Source: SZUA-35 sp964351995 (GTDB lineage: Bacteria > Actinomycetota > Acidimicrobiia > Acidimicrobiales > SZUA-35). Taken from it: a DNA stretch of 64,000 nt. This document shows, one piece after another, positions 8,758 to 20,043 of the stretch. The stretch covers positions 1 through 64,000 of the forward strand of contig CAYGQE010000003.1 in assembly GCA_964351995.1 (NCBI GenBank). The letters run 5' to 3'. The position numbers were made by a program, and so were the translations under genes. A model generated the notes under the pieces. It was given only the letters and a program-made list of their open reading frames with translations, was not told the origin of the DNA and made no database searches. Positions within the stretch are counted from its first letter, which is position 1, and each line of letters begins with the position of its first letter.

Positions 8758-11718
8758 GTGGTCACGATCACACCAGCCCCGCACCCATTTGAACGGCTGG
8801 AGGAGGCGCTCCAGAGCATTTCCGTTGACAGGCGAGCTTCGTTCCTGGCTGAACTCGCTGGCTCGAATGGTGGAATCGCACGCGCCGTCGCTGCAGCCCT
8901 CCCCGAGCAAGAGTCTCAGTTGCTGCTCGTGGTCGACCAGCTGGGGGAGATCTTCACACAGGTCGATCAGGAGACTGCTCGGCGTTTCCTGGATGCACTC
9001 GCCGAGGCGGTGCAGGATCACAACAGCCGAGTCCAGATACTCGTCACTCTTCGGTCGGACTTCTTCGACCGGGCACTCCGGCACAGTGGCCTCGGCCAGC
9101 TGCTGCGACACGGGACCGAGATCATCTCGGAGATGGCAGCCGAGGAGCTGGCGAGCGCGATCGTCGGGCCACTCGAACGGCCGGGGATCACCATCGAGCC
9201 GCTTCTGGTCGCTGAACTCGTCCGCGAGGCCCTCGGGCACCCAGGAGCGTTGCCACTGCTTCAATATGCGCTCACCGAACTGTTCGACGCTCGCCGAGCG
9301 AACCTGATCACACACGACGCGTACCGATCAGTCGGCGGAATTTCGGGGGTCTTGGCTCAGCGGGCTGAGGGTCTACTGGCAACGCTCGGCGTTGAATCGA
9401 AGAACGTCGTTCGAGAGGTGTTTCTCCGACTGCTGACCCTCGACGACGGAGGAGGGCCAGACACTCGCCGCCGGGCCTTGCGAACCGAACTCGAGCAACT
9501 CGACGTCGACCCCCGAGTGCTTTCTGATGTCCTGGACGCCTTTGGTCGGCATCGGTTGCTCAGCTTCGACCGCGACGCTGTCACGCGGGGAGCAACTGTG
9601 GAGATCGCGCACGAAGCGATTCTGACGGAATGGACTCGGCTCAAGGACTGGGCCGATGCCGCGCGAGACCACATCCGGAACCAGCGACGCCTGGCCTTCG
9701 CCATGCACGAGTGGACCGCTGCGGACAAAGGCGATGACTATCTGCTGCGAGGCGGTTTGTTCGGCCAGCTCCGGGCATGGGCCGAAACTGCGACGCTTTC
9801 GCTCTCGGCTGACGAGCGGCACTTCTTGGAGGCCAGCGCATCAGCCCACGATCTCGAGGTACGCGAGCTCCGTGAGCGGCAGCGGCAGGCAGCGGAAGCG
9901 GAAATGCGCATCGCAGCCGAGGAATTCCGACTCGCATCGCTTGCTGTCCTGGAACGAGACGCCGAGCTCGCCATGCTGCTCGCGGTGCAGGCGGTGAAGG
10001 CGACGGCACCGATGGGCTTCGCCACCGAGGAGGCCATCGATGCGCTGCATTGGGCGCTGCATCGCGTCGGGGTGGCGTACCCGGTCGGGCCCGATGGGGC
10101 CTTTGCCGTGAGATCAGGGCCAGAGGGCCTCGAAGGCGTCTTCATGATGACCCCGGCCGCGCTCGTTGCACTTGCGGAAGCATCAACGAATCGGGAACTG
10201 ACCGAGCGTGAGAGCCTCGAAGCCTGCGGGCGACGTGTTCCCGATCCAATTGAGGTCCCGGAGGGCGCAACCCTTCGCCACGGACGCGAGAACTACGGCT
10301 TGGTGCGACGTGACGTACTCCCCGACCATGCGGTGTCAGCGTCCCGGCCGTTGGCCGGCACCCGAGTGACCGTCGCTCGAAGCAGCGCCGCCGGACTGCA
10401 ACCCGGTTTCATCGCCGAGCTTCGGCAGTTCACCGACATCACCGGAATCGACGTCACCGTTGTCCCGAACGAAGACTTCCAGACCACGCATGCGTTGGTG
10501 TCTGGCGAGATGTCGTCGATGCCTGATGTTTCCATCGACTACGGACTGCCGCCGACAGTGCTTCGACGTCGGGCCATTGACCTCGGCACCTACCTCGACC
10601 TCGATGTCTTGCGGTCAGACTTCGGTGACTACCTGGTCGATCTGTTCTCCACCGAATCCGAATCTCGCAGCGCCTTGCAAGCAATTCCGGTGAACCTCTT
10701 CATGAAGGGGTTGGTCTACTATGCCAAGCCGGAATTCGAGGCCGCCGGCTACGACATTCCGACGACATGGGGTGAGTTGATGGAGCTCTCCCATCAGATG
10801 CTTGCCGAGGGTCGGACACCTTGGTGCTTCCAGTGGGAGGGGACCTACTCGAGCGGTTGGCCTGGGTCTGACTTTCTCGAGAGTCTTGTGTTGCGGGTTG
10901 GCGGGCTTGCGTTCTACGACCAGTGGGTCGACGGCGTTGCGGCCTTTGACAGTCCCGAGATCAAACCAGCGGCACGATTGGCGAGCGCCATCTTCTTCAG
11001 AAGCGGCCTCGTGCTGGGCGGCTCGCAATCGATCAGTCGGGAGCATTTCTCGACAGCACTCGACAATCTCCTGCCCGTGCATCCGACAACGGCAGAGATC
11101 GGACCACGGTGCATGATGGTCGATCAAGTTGCACCTTTCATCCAGCTGATCGGCCAGACGCAGCGGCCGAATGCCTGGCCAACGGCGGCTGGCAGTCCTA
11201 CGACCGGACGGCTTGGCGAAGACGTCGACTGTTTCGTCCTTCCTCCCGTCGAGTCGGACGGGGTGCGTGTCACCACAGGCTCGGGCGACATGGCGGTGGC
11301 TCTCACTGACCGTCCGGAGGTTCGAGCCTTCATGGTCTATGTCGCCAGCCCGAGTTGGGGGACCGCCTGGGCGAGAGGAAACGAAACCTTCTTCTCCGGT
11401 AATCGCCGCTTCGACCCGGCCGCATATGCGGTCGATCGTGAGCGTTCTGATGCCGAGGTTCGGCTTCGGATCCATCACGCAAGCAGGACAGCACTGGAAG
11501 CAGGAACCTGGAGGTACAGCGCCTCGGATCTGATGCAACCTGACATCGGCAAGTGGACGGCCGGCATGGTTCCGGGAGCGTTTCGGCAAGGAATGCTCGA
11601 CTGGGTCGATCAGGTCAAGCCAATCGAGGAGATCTTGGCGGACATCGAATCAGCTCGCCGAGCAGCCGCCGAATCCGGCGACGGACCGATGGTGCCAGCC
11701 GTTGTTCGGAGTCGATGA
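8758..11718 (+). CDS. Second regulator, C-terminal half: nSTAND remainder and ABC solute-binding domain, no TM helix
   Basis: 986 codons that continue the gene begun at 6947 after a one-base shift. The GTG at 8758 is only where the open frame becomes usable, since homologous residues (TYVVTITPAPHPFERLE) start just before it. It carries Walker B (QLLLVVDQLGEIF), the ALPLLQYALTELF segment and the AHEAILTEW segment of the nSTAND domain. A charged helical linker then leads into a solute-binding-protein domain. Segments shared with the first copy include FTDITGIDVTVV, LTDRPEVRAFM and SASDLM. The hydrophobic helix present in the first copy is absent, because the linker (LRERQRQAAEAEMRIAAEE) is charged throughout. 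The solute-binding part is therefore predicted to be cytoplasmic, or the protein is non-functional. It lacks the first copy's last roughly 200 residues. Confidence 0.78.
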   Translation: MVTITPAPHPFERLEEALQSISVDRRASFLAELAGSNGGIARAVAAALPEQESQLLLVVDQLGEIFTQVDQETARRFLDALAEAVQDHNSRVQILVTLRSDFFDRALRHSGLGQLLRHGTEIISEMAAEELASAIVGPLERPGITIEPLLVAELVREALGHPGALPLLQYALTELFDARRANLITHDAYRSVGGISGVLAQRAEGLLATLGVESKNVVREVFLRLLTLDDGGGPDTRRRALRTELEQLDVDPRVLSDVLDAFGRHRLLSFDRDAVTRGATVEIAHEAILTEWTRLKDWADAARDHIRNQRRLAFAMHEWTAADKGDDYLLRGGLFGQLRAWAETATLSLSADERHFLEASASAHDLEVRELRERQRQAAEAEMRIAAEEFRLASLAVLERDAELAMLLAVQAVKATAPMGFATEEAIDALHWALHRVGVAYPVGPDGAFAVRSGPEGLEGVFMMTPAALVALAEASTNRELTERESLEACGRRVPDPIEVPEGATLRHGRENYGLVRRDVLPDHAVSASRPLAGTRVTVARSSAAGLQPGFIAELRQFTDITGIDVTVVPNEDFQTTHALVSGEMSSMPDVSIDYGLPPTVLRRRAIDLGTYLDLDVLRSDFGDYLVDLFSTESESRSALQAIPVNLFMKGLVYYAKPEFEAAGYDIPTTWGELMELSHQMLAEGRTPWCFQWEGTYSSGWPGSDFLESLVLRVGGLAFYDQWVDGVAAFDSPEIKPAARLASAIFFRSGLVLGGSQSISREHFSTALDNLLPVHPTTAEIGPRCMMVDQVAPFIQLIGQTQRPNAWPTAAGSPTTGRLGEDVDCFVLPPVESDGVRVTTGSGDMAVALTDRPEVRAFMVYVASPSWGTAWARGNETFFSGNRRFDPAAYAVDRERSDAEVRLRIHHASRTALEAGTWRYSASDLMQPDIGKWTAGMVPGAFRQGMLDWVDQVKPIEEILADIESARRAAAESGDGPMVPAVVRSR

Positions 11719-11788
11719 CTTTGCCGATCTCGGAATGAAATGTAGGTTCCACCGGGGATGAAGCGAGAACGTCGAGGGGACCAGCAAC

Positions 11789-12712
11789 ATGCGCATCGGG
11801 ATCAACGCAACGACGCAGTTGGGGCGAACGGGTCCGGCTGGTTTTGTCGAGCATGCGGTTGCGGCTGAACGAGCAGGTTTCTCCAGCTACTGGCTGGCCG
11901 AGCACCCGACCGGCGGTTTCGATGCCCTGACGGTGCTCACCATGGTCGGGCAGTCGGTCGAGAGCATGGAGCTCGGAACCGCCATCGTGCCGACGTATCC
12001 ACGGCACCCCGTGGTGCTGGCTGGTCAGGCGCTCACCACGCAGGCCGCGATCAAGACCAAGCTGTCGCTCGGCATCGGCATGTCGCACAAGTTGATGATG
12101 GCCGACCTCGGGATCGAGGACGACAAGCCAATTCGACATCTGAAGGAGTACCTCGCGATTTTGATGCCGATGATCGAAACGGGCGCCGTGGACGCTTCGG
12201 GCCAGACCCTTTCGGCCAAAGCGACGGCGTTTGCCCATCCCGAGCATCCACCTGAGGTCACCGTCGCCGCTCTTGGCCCGCAGGCGCTTCGGGTGGCAGC
12301 CAAGCATGCGGCCGGCACCAACCTTGCGTGGTGTGGGCCGACGACCATTCGCGAACACATCGTCCCGACCATCACTGATGCCGCCGACAAGGCGGGCCGA
12401 CCAGCGCCACGGGTCATTGCCACGTTGCCGATCTGCGTCACCGACGATCCCGAGACGGCGCGCAAGACGCTGACAGCGAACACCGAGATGTACACCACGC
12501 TGCCGTCGTATCAAGCAATGTTCGAACGAGAGGGTGTCGAGACGACCGGTGAACTCGGGATGATCGGCAACGAGGAGCAGGTCGAGCAGATGCTGGCCGA
12601 CCTCGCCGATACGGGCGTCACCGATTACGGGGCGTCGGAGTTCGGGTTGAACGCTGACGATCGTGCTCGCACCAGGTCACTGCTGTCGCGGCTGGCCAAG
12701 GCGGCGACGTGA
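11789..12712 (+). CDS. LLM-class F420-dependent oxidoreductase
   Basis: 307 aa, a typical length for single-chain luciferase-like monooxygenase relatives. Family text is clear: a TIM-barrel start MRIGIN, FVEHAVAAERAGFSSYWLAEH, GTAIVPTYPRHPVVLAGQA, and LSLGIGMSH. Members of this actinobacterial subgroup use deazaflavin F420 for hydride transfer, but the substrate cannot be told from sequence. It starts 70 bp after the second giant regulator and converges on the SnoaL-like gene with a 4-bp gap, so it is probably transcribed alone. Confidence 0.9.
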   Translation: MRIGINATTQLGRTGPAGFVEHAVAAERAGFSSYWLAEHPTGGFDALTVLTMVGQSVESMELGTAIVPTYPRHPVVLAGQALTTQAAIKTKLSLGIGMSHKLMMADLGIEDDKPIRHLKEYLAILMPMIETGAVDASGQTLSAKATAFAHPEHPPEVTVAALGPQALRVAAKHAAGTNLAWCGPTTIREHIVPTITDAADKAGRPAPRVIATLPICVTDDPETARKTLTANTEMYTTLPSYQAMFEREGVETTGELGMIGNEEQVEQMLADLADTGVTDYGASEFGLNADDRARTRSLLSRLAKAAT

Positions 12713-12716
12713 GGGG

Positions 12717-13130
12717 CTACAGCGGCCGGCGTCGGAGCGTGACCACGCGATGAGCAACGCGCCAGCCCGCCTCGGTCTTCACCACGTCGTCGTAGTACGA
12801 CGCAGTGCCGGCGAGGCCCTTGGGCTGCAGCGCAACGATCCGGAAATTCAGCTTCACGCCGTCGGCAGTCTCGTCGACATAGATGTTCGTCATCGTGTGG
12901 GTTCGGGGGTGCTTCGCATCCTCATCCATGAACCGCTTGATCTCCGGCAGACCATCCAGCAACGGAACGCCGAGATCGGTCAAATCGAAGACCGCATCGG
13001 CGGTGAAGATCCTGTCGAGCCCATCCCAGTTGCGATCGTCGATCGCGTCGCCGTAGCGACCAGGAAGCTCGTGCAATTCCAACCGGTCAGCAACAGAGAG
13101 CGAGTTGTTGGGTGTGATAGCCATGGCCAA
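12717..13130 (-). CDS. SnoaL/NTF2-like small protein
   Basis: 137 aa with an NTF2-like alpha+beta barrel pattern: ELHELPGRYGDAIDDRNWDGL, IFTADAVFDLTD, MTNIYVDETADGV and ASYYDDVVKTEAGWRVAHR. Such proteins are isomerases, hydratases or dehydratases, or binding proteins, and the catalytic role here is unassigned. It is divergent from the Baeyer-Villiger monooxygenase, only 20 bp from its start. A shared promoter region and a common catabolic role are plausible. Confidence 0.85.
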   Translation of the reverse strand: MAMAITPNNSLSVADRLELHELPGRYGDAIDDRNWDGLDRIFTADAVFDLTDLGVPLLDGLPEIKRFMDEDAKHPRTHTMTNIYVDETADGVKLNFRIVALQPKGLAGTASYYDDVVKTEAGWRVAHRVVTLRRRPL

Positions 13131-13150
13131 CAGTACCGAAAGGCAGCAAC

Positions 13151-15006
<1,856 letters not shown>

Positions 15007-15010
<4 letters not shown>

Positions 15011-15861
15011 GTGAGCAGAGCATGAGGCCGGGTCGGCTCGAGGGACAGGTCGCCGTCATCACCGGAGCAGGCAGCGGGATCGGAGCGGCAAGCGCCCGAC
15101 GCTTCGTCGAAGAAGGGGCCAAGGTTCTGATCGCAGACATGACCGACAAGAAGGCCGCTCCACTGGCTGATGAGCTTGGCGAGAATGCTGAGTTTTTCCA
15201 GGCCGACGTGTCGCGTGAAGACGATGTCGAGGCGATGATCGGTGCGGCATTGTCGAAGTGGGGGAGCGTTGATGTGGTGTTCAACAACGCTGGCTTCGGC
15301 GGGGCGATCGGCCCGGTCGAGACGCTCACCGTCGATGACTTCGACATCACGTTCGATGTCCTCGTCAAGGGCGTCTTCCTCGGTATCAAGCACGCCACGC
15401 CGATCATGCGGGAGCAGGGATCGGGTTCGATCATCAACACCGCCTCGGTCGCCGGCCTCCAAGCAGGTTGGTCGCCCCACTTGTACAGCGTGGCAAAGGC
15501 CGCTGTGGTCCACATGACCAAGTCGATGGCACTCGAACTCGGCGACTACGGCATTCGCTGCAACTGCATCTGCCCGGGCATCATCGCGACACCGCTGGCG
15601 GCTGGCTTTGCCAAGGCATCGGATGAGCAGTTGGCGGAAATGAAGGACCGGTTCGGTCGCACGCAGGTGCTCGGCCGGATCGGTGACCCCATCGACATCG
15701 CCAACGCTGCGGTGTTCCTGGCCAGCGATGAGTCGAGCTACATCACTGGCCACGCCCAAGTCGTCGACGGCGGAGCGTTCGCTGGGAAGCCGTGGAACAA
15801 GCAGCACAAGAACATGACCGCCGCCCGCCCAATCAAGATGTATCGCCCCGACGGTCGCTAG
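15007..15861 (+). CDS. Short-chain dehydrogenase/reductase
   Basis: 284 aa classical SDR: NAD(P) motif TGAGSGIG near residue 20, NNAG at about 95, catalytic Ser in NTASVAG and the YSVAK active-site Tyr/Lys. It also has the C-terminal ITGHAQVVDGG segment. I start at the ATG at 15007 because it overlaps the monooxygenase stop by 4 bp. The Asp in IADMTD after the second strand suggests NAD rather than NADP. Together with the monooxygenase it probably oxidises an alcohol to the ketone that is then oxygenated. Confidence 0.92.
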
Positions 15862-15962
15862 TTGGCGCTCGGACAGCACGAGCGACCGAGAGGTTGGGTT
15901 CTTCCTGACCTCCAAGCCGTGGCAAGCTCTCCCGAAGGTCAAGAGAACGTGGAGGGAACCAC

Positions 15963-17183
15963 ATGAAGCACGCCAAGTGCATCGCCCTTTGTCTTGTCTT
16001 GCTGATTGCTGCCGCTTGCTCCGAAGGGGGCGAGGCTGACGGCCTCGGCGAGGTGGTAGGTAGCACGGCCGAATCCGGTGATGCCTCTGCCGAGATCGCT
16101 TCCGGTGATGGTGCAGTTGTGGAGCCGGATGACACACCCGGATACGAGCTCGTGGCCGAACCTATGTCTCGCAGATTCTCTGTCTCGCCCGATGGGCGGT
16201 GGATTGCGGTTTTCGAGACGGAGCCTGCCTACCTCGCCCCGCTCGCCGACATTGGTCCCGGGGGAGTTGGCGAACCGCCAGCATCCGCAATCTTTGCCCC
16301 TGAGGGGCCGGTCGTGGGTGCAGCGTGGTCGCCAGACAGCACTCGCGTGGTGCTTGACCCGAGTGACAGCATCGCCGAGGGCGAGCCGAACGAGTTGTCA
16401 CTCCTCGGAATCGACGGGGAGTTCTCGGTCTTGGTTCCACAAGACGAAACGGTGAGGCGTGGATTTGTGACCTGGTCGAGCGCTGATCGTGTGGTCTTTG
16501 CGAACTTTCCGCGGCAAGAGCGGAACGAAACGTCCACGCCGTGGTGGACCGTTGACCTCGTCGGCGAGCCTCAACCGCTCGGCACCCCGGACGGCAATCC
16601 CATCGGGATCGTTCGGTCTCTCCGAGTGAGTCCCGACGCAGTCATCGGCTACGTGTTCGAGAGCGATGAAGCCCGGGACCCGATGTTGTTCGTTCTCGAC
16701 ATCGATGGTTCGTCGTTCGAGTTGCTCCCCGGAACCGAGCAAGATGTCGAAGCCGAGCCCGGCATCATGATCGACGTAGCTGGCGATCTGGCGCTCGTCA
16801 GTCATGGAGCGGAACCGGTCGAAACGCAGTTGGGTGATGCTGGTGACTACGCGACACCAGCCTTGGTGGACCTGACAGATGGAACTCGACTGCCGTTGCG
16901 TTTCGGGTCCGACAACGACGGCATCGACGGGCCACTCGACGCTGAATTGTCACCGTCTGGCGACCGCATTGCCTTGGTGATGCGACAGCGGGTCGACGGT
17001 GCCGTGGTGACGCTTGTGCATGTGTATCGCACCGAATCGGTGCGGGACAACGGCGGGTTCGAGGGCGTGGATCACACCGAAGCCGTGGTGCCGTTCCTTT
17101 CCGATGGCGCAAATGCCGTCTGGCGCGATTCCGAGGCCCTGATGATCGTCACTGAGAGAGCGGTGCTGCGCATCGATCTCTGA
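15963..17183 (+). CDS. Secreted lipoprotein with beta-propeller-like repeats
   Basis: 406 aa. Signal peptide with lipobox LLIAAAC-S at about 19. After a low-complexity acidic linker (GEADG..SGDGAVVEPDD) come repeats of the PD40/WD40-like kind: FSVSPDGRWIAVF, AAWSPDSTRVVLD, LRVSPDAVIGYVF, and AELSPSGDRIALVM. It is probably a beta-propeller anchored outside the membrane that binds a partner or polymer. No enzymatic residues are recognisable. It is downstream of, but 100 bp apart from, the SDR and convergent with the P450. Confidence 0.8.
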   Translation: MKHAKCIALCLVLLIAAACSEGGEADGLGEVVGSTAESGDASAEIASGDGAVVEPDDTPGYELVAEPMSRRFSVSPDGRWIAVFETEPAYLAPLADIGPGGVGEPPASAIFAPEGPVVGAAWSPDSTRVVLDPSDSIAEGEPNELSLLGIDGEFSVLVPQDETVRRGFVTWSSADRVVFANFPRQERNETSTPWWTVDLVGEPQPLGTPDGNPIGIVRSLRVSPDAVIGYVFESDEARDPMLFVLDIDGSSFELLPGTEQDVEAEPGIMIDVAGDLALVSHGAEPVETQLGDAGDYATPALVDLTDGTRLPLRFGSDNDGIDGPLDAELSPSGDRIALVMRQRVDGAVVTLVHVYRTESVRDNGGFEGVDHTEAVVPFLSDGANAVWRDSEALMIVTERAVLRIDL

Positions 17184-17191
17184 GAGAAGCT

Positions 17192-18484
17192 TCAACTCAC
17201 GGGGGTGAACTCTGCGGTCATGTGCTTGATGCCGTTGATGAAGCTCGAACGGAGGTAGTCGGGTTCACCGACCATCTGGATGTCGGGAAGCGTGTGAAGG
17301 AGCTCGCGGAAGATCGTTGCGATCTGTCGACGGGCGAAGTGAGCACCGAGGCAGAAGTGTGGGCCAGGTCCCCCGAAGCCAACGTGAGCGGAGGCATCTC
17401 TGGTGATGTCCATCTCATGGGGGCGGTCGAACACCGTTTCGTCTCGGTTGGCCGACCCGTACCACAGCACCACTTTGTCGCCTTCGTTGAAGGTGTGATC
17501 GCCGAGTTGCACGCCGTCTTGGGTGACGGTGCGTCGGAAGTGAATGACGGGGGAGGACAGCCGAACGATCTCTTCCACGGCATCGCCGATGCGACCCTCG
17601 AAGTCCTCCATCAGCAATGCTCGCTGATCGGGATTCTCTGTGAGAAGCCGAAGCCCGTGGCTGGTCGAGTTACGCGTGGTCTCGCTTCCGGCAGCGCACA
17701 GCAGCACGAAGAAGGAAGCGAGTTCGTCGTCGGTCAGCGTTTCACCATCGACCTCGGCGTTGATGAGTGCGGTGGTGAGATCGTCGGTGGGATTTTCTCG
17801 ACGTTCGGCCGCCATGGTGTGCATGAGCTGAGCGAGTGCTCCGCCAGCGTTCAGGTAGGCCTCGATCGGATTGGCACCTTCGGGAATGAACTCGGGGTCG
17901 CCGTTCGACAAGATGATGTTGGCCATGTCGAAGACCAGGTCGTACTGGGATTCGGGAATGCCCATGAGGTCGCAGATCAGCGCAACCGGCAACTTTGCTG
18001 CGACTTCGGTGACGAAGTCGATCGAACCTTTGTCAGCGATGCCGTCGATGACGCTGCGGGCCTTGGTGACGATGTCGTCGTTGAGTTTCTCGACCATGCG
18101 CGGCGTGAAGCCTTTGGCCACGATCCGGCGGAGGCGGGCGTGTCGAGGATCGTCCATGCTGATCATCGAGCCGAAGAACTCGCGCATCTCGATGGGCAGG
18201 TCAGCGATGTTCGATCCCTCGCCTGAACAGAAGAGTGCCGGCTGCTTGCTTGCCGAAACCACGTCGGCGTGGCGGACCAGGGAGTAGAAGCCGCGGCCGG
18301 CGGGCATGACGATCTCACCGTCGATCTCGAGGGCTCGCTCCTCGCTGAAGAACAGGTCGTTGCTCGCTCGGAGTTGAGCGAAGACACCTTCCCGCGTCTC
18401 GCGCTCGCTGGCCCAGAATCCTTCGAGATCGGTGAGGGTCGAGGTGTCGAAGCTGGCGTTCATGTCTGGCTGCATGAGTCGCAA
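17192..18484 (-). CDS. Cytochrome P450
   Basis: 430 aa, a normal size for soluble bacterial P450s. It has the I-helix AGSETTRN, the K-helix ExxR (EEIVR) and the heme loop FGGPGPHFCLGAHFA with the ligand Cys at about 378. MDDPRHARLRRIVAKGFTP is the usual C-helix text. Closest in style to the actinobacterial CYP125/142-like group acting on steroids or terpenoids, but the substrate is an inference. ATG codons also occur at residues 4 and 8, so the exact start is uncertain. Divergent from the universal stress protein. Electron partners (ferredoxin, reductase) are not in the window. Confidence 0.93.
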   Translation of the reverse strand: MRLMQPDMNASFDTSTLTDLEGFWASERETREGVFAQLRASNDLFFSEERALEIDGEIVMPAGRGFYSLVRHADVVSASKQPALFCSGEGSNIADLPIEMREFFGSMISMDDPRHARLRRIVAKGFTPRMVEKLNDDIVTKARSVIDGIADKGSIDFVTEVAAKLPVALICDLMGIPESQYDLVFDMANIILSNGDPEFIPEGANPIEAYLNAGGALAQLMHTMAAERRENPTDDLTTALINAEVDGETLTDDELASFFVLLCAAGSETTRNSTSHGLRLLTENPDQRALLMEDFEGRIGDAVEEIVRLSSPVIHFRRTVTQDGVQLGDHTFNEGDKVVLWYGSANRDETVFDRPHEMDITRDASAHVGFGGPGPHFCLGAHFARRQIATIFRELLHTLPDIQMVGEPDYLRSSFINGIKHMTAEFTPVS

Positions 18485-18551
18485 CAGTACGTCGGTGCAG
18501 TCATCGGTACCAGAACTGCGGCGTGACGGCGTTGCGGGCGTGACCGATCAT

Positions 18552-18565
18552 GGGTCCATGGTCAC
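18552..18565. promoter_or_regulatory. DosR-box-like 14-mer upstream of USP
   Basis: GGGTCCATGGTCAC matches the mycobacterial DosR core GGGACTWWAGTCCC at 10 of 14 positions. It lies 77 bp before the start I prefer for the adjacent universal stress protein. It would be inside the gene if the ATG at 18550 were used. Confidence 0.4.
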
Positions 18566-18642
18566 TGGTGCGTGCGAAGCCTTCGGCGCAGACTGGCGGT
18601 GAGGAAGCATTCCCGACACTGATCTCCCCAGAGGACGTCGCC

Positions 18643-19092
18643 TTGGAACTCTCAGCACCACCAAGCAAGATTCTGATACCGATCGACTTGTCGAAGCGCT
18701 CCGAGTTGGGGGTTGAGTACGCCGCCACGCTTGCAGCGAGCCTCGGCGCCGAGCTGTTGGTGCTGACCAACGTCGTTCTCACCGAGCGCCAGGTTCTCAA
18801 AGGGCTGACCGAAAGCGAGAGGCACAGCCTGGAGGAGGCAGCGTCTTCGGAGATCCATCGGATCGTCGGCGTGCGAGCCCCCGATGTTGCGACCTCCATG
18901 ACGGTCACGTTCCGGGCCTACCCATCCGACGCGATCCTCGAGGTTGCCGACGCCGAGCATGTCGACATGATCGTGATCGCCAGCCACGGCCGCTCGGGTG
19001 TGAAGCGTTTGATGTTGGGATCAGTGGCAGAGGAGGTTGCTCGAAAGGCCACGATCCCCGTCGTGATCGTTCCCGCCGGTGCCGAGGGCTGA
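18643..19092 (+). CDS. Universal stress protein (UspA family)
   Basis: 149 aa from the TTG at 18643, which has GAGGA seven bases upstream. This gives a normal single-domain USP beginning just before SKILIPIDLS. The frame is also open back to an ATG at 18550, which would add 31 unrelated residues and has no ribosome site. The ATP-binding signature G-2x-G-9x-GS is present as SHGRSGVKRLMLGSVAEE. USPs bind ATP or act as stress-induced regulators. The DosR-like box upstream suggests it belongs with the dormancy genes at 49-64 kb. Confidence 0.87.
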   Translation: MELSAPPSKILIPIDLSKRSELGVEYAATLAASLGAELLVLTNVVLTERQVLKGLTESERHSLEEAASSEIHRIVGVRAPDVATSMTVTFRAYPSDAILEVADAEHVDMIVIASHGRSGVKRLMLGSVAEEVARKATIPVVIVPAGAEG

Positions 19093-19152
19093 CACGCTCA
19101 AGCACTCCCCGGGGACCGACACCCGATTCAAGCGTGAAGGGACTGAGAAACC

Positions 19153-20043
19153 ATGAATACATCACCGAACATTCACCGCATCGCTGTGATTGGACTGGGC
19201 AAGATGGGAGGTGGACTGGCCCGCAACCTCGCCCGCCATCCGGACTTCGACGTTCACGTGTTCGATCCCTCCAGCGATGCTGTCGACCGCTGCGTGGAGG
19301 AAGGCGCCCGGGGCGCGATGAGTGCTGAAGCAGCATCGGCGGACGCCGATCTGATTGTCACCAGCCTGCCGATGCCGTCAGATGTGCTCGAGCTGTACAC
19401 CTCTCTCGCCCCGCATCTGTCTGATCAGATCATTGTGATGGACACGTCGACCATCGACCCGGGCACAGCTTCTGCTGTGGCCGCGATCGTGGGCGAAGAC
19501 CGATTCGTCGCATGCTTGCTCGGCAAAGGTCCAGCTCAGGCCGAGTCCGGGGTTCTGCCCCTGTTCGTCGGCGGCGCTCCAGCAGCGATCGATCGGCTCG
19601 GGCCGGTGTTCGATTGCATTGGTGACACGGTGCACCATCTGGGCACGGTCGAAGCGGCGACGGCATTCAAGTTGGTGTCGAACCTCATCGGGATGACGAA
19701 TCTCGCAGTCCTTGCTGAGGGATACGCCATCTGTCGGCGGGCCGGAGTCAGTAGCCAGTCGTTCACTGAATCGCTGGCCGACACCGGCGGTTGGTCCACT
19801 CAGGCTGAGGTGCGTCTCCCATGGATGATCAGCGACGATTTCGCTCCCCGATTCCCGGTCACCTTGGCGCTCAAGGACATGCAACTGACGCTGGCTTTGG
19901 CGAGCGGATGGGGGATGGCTGCTCCGGTGGGGGCAGCGGCGCTGTCACAACTGGCGAGCGCGGTGGCCAACGGGCACGGTGGTGCCGACGTGGATGTCTT
20001 GCTGGAGATCATTGATCCACTCCGCTCAGCGCGGGAGACCTGA
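19153..20043 (+). CDS. 3-hydroxyisobutyrate dehydrogenase-family NAD(P)-dependent oxidoreductase
   Basis: 296 aa. The N-terminal Rossmann fold has GLGKMGGGLARNL. DLIVTSLPMPSDVLE and MDTSTIDPGTA match the beta-hydroxyacid dehydrogenase family. The usual substrate motif GGxxGA/G is altered to CLLGKGPAQAESG, and the catalytic Lys region reads ATAFKLVSNLIGM. Family members oxidise 3-hydroxy acids or reduce imines and succinic semialdehyde. The atypical substrate loop makes the exact reaction uncertain. Standalone gene, 60 bp after the USP. Confidence 0.87.
   Translation: MNTSPNIHRIAVIGLGKMGGGLARNLARHPDFDVHVFDPSSDAVDRCVEEGARGAMSAEAASADADLIVTSLPMPSDVLELYTSLAPHLSDQIIVMDTSTIDPGTASAVAAIVGEDRFVACLLGKGPAQAESGVLPLFVGGAPAAIDRLGPVFDCIGDTVHHLGTVEAATAFKLVSNLIGMTNLAVLAEGYAICRRAGVSSQSFTESLADTGGWSTQAEVRLPWMISDDFAPRFPVTLALKDMQLTLALASGWGMAAPVGAAALSQLASAVANGHGGADVDVLLEIIDPLRSARET

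Noticed and set aside
8740..8760. Programmed -1 ribosomal frameshift in the second giant regulator
   Set aside because: The frame change has the right direction, but there is no slippery heptamer or obvious downstream pseudoknot. A mutation or base-call error is simpler.
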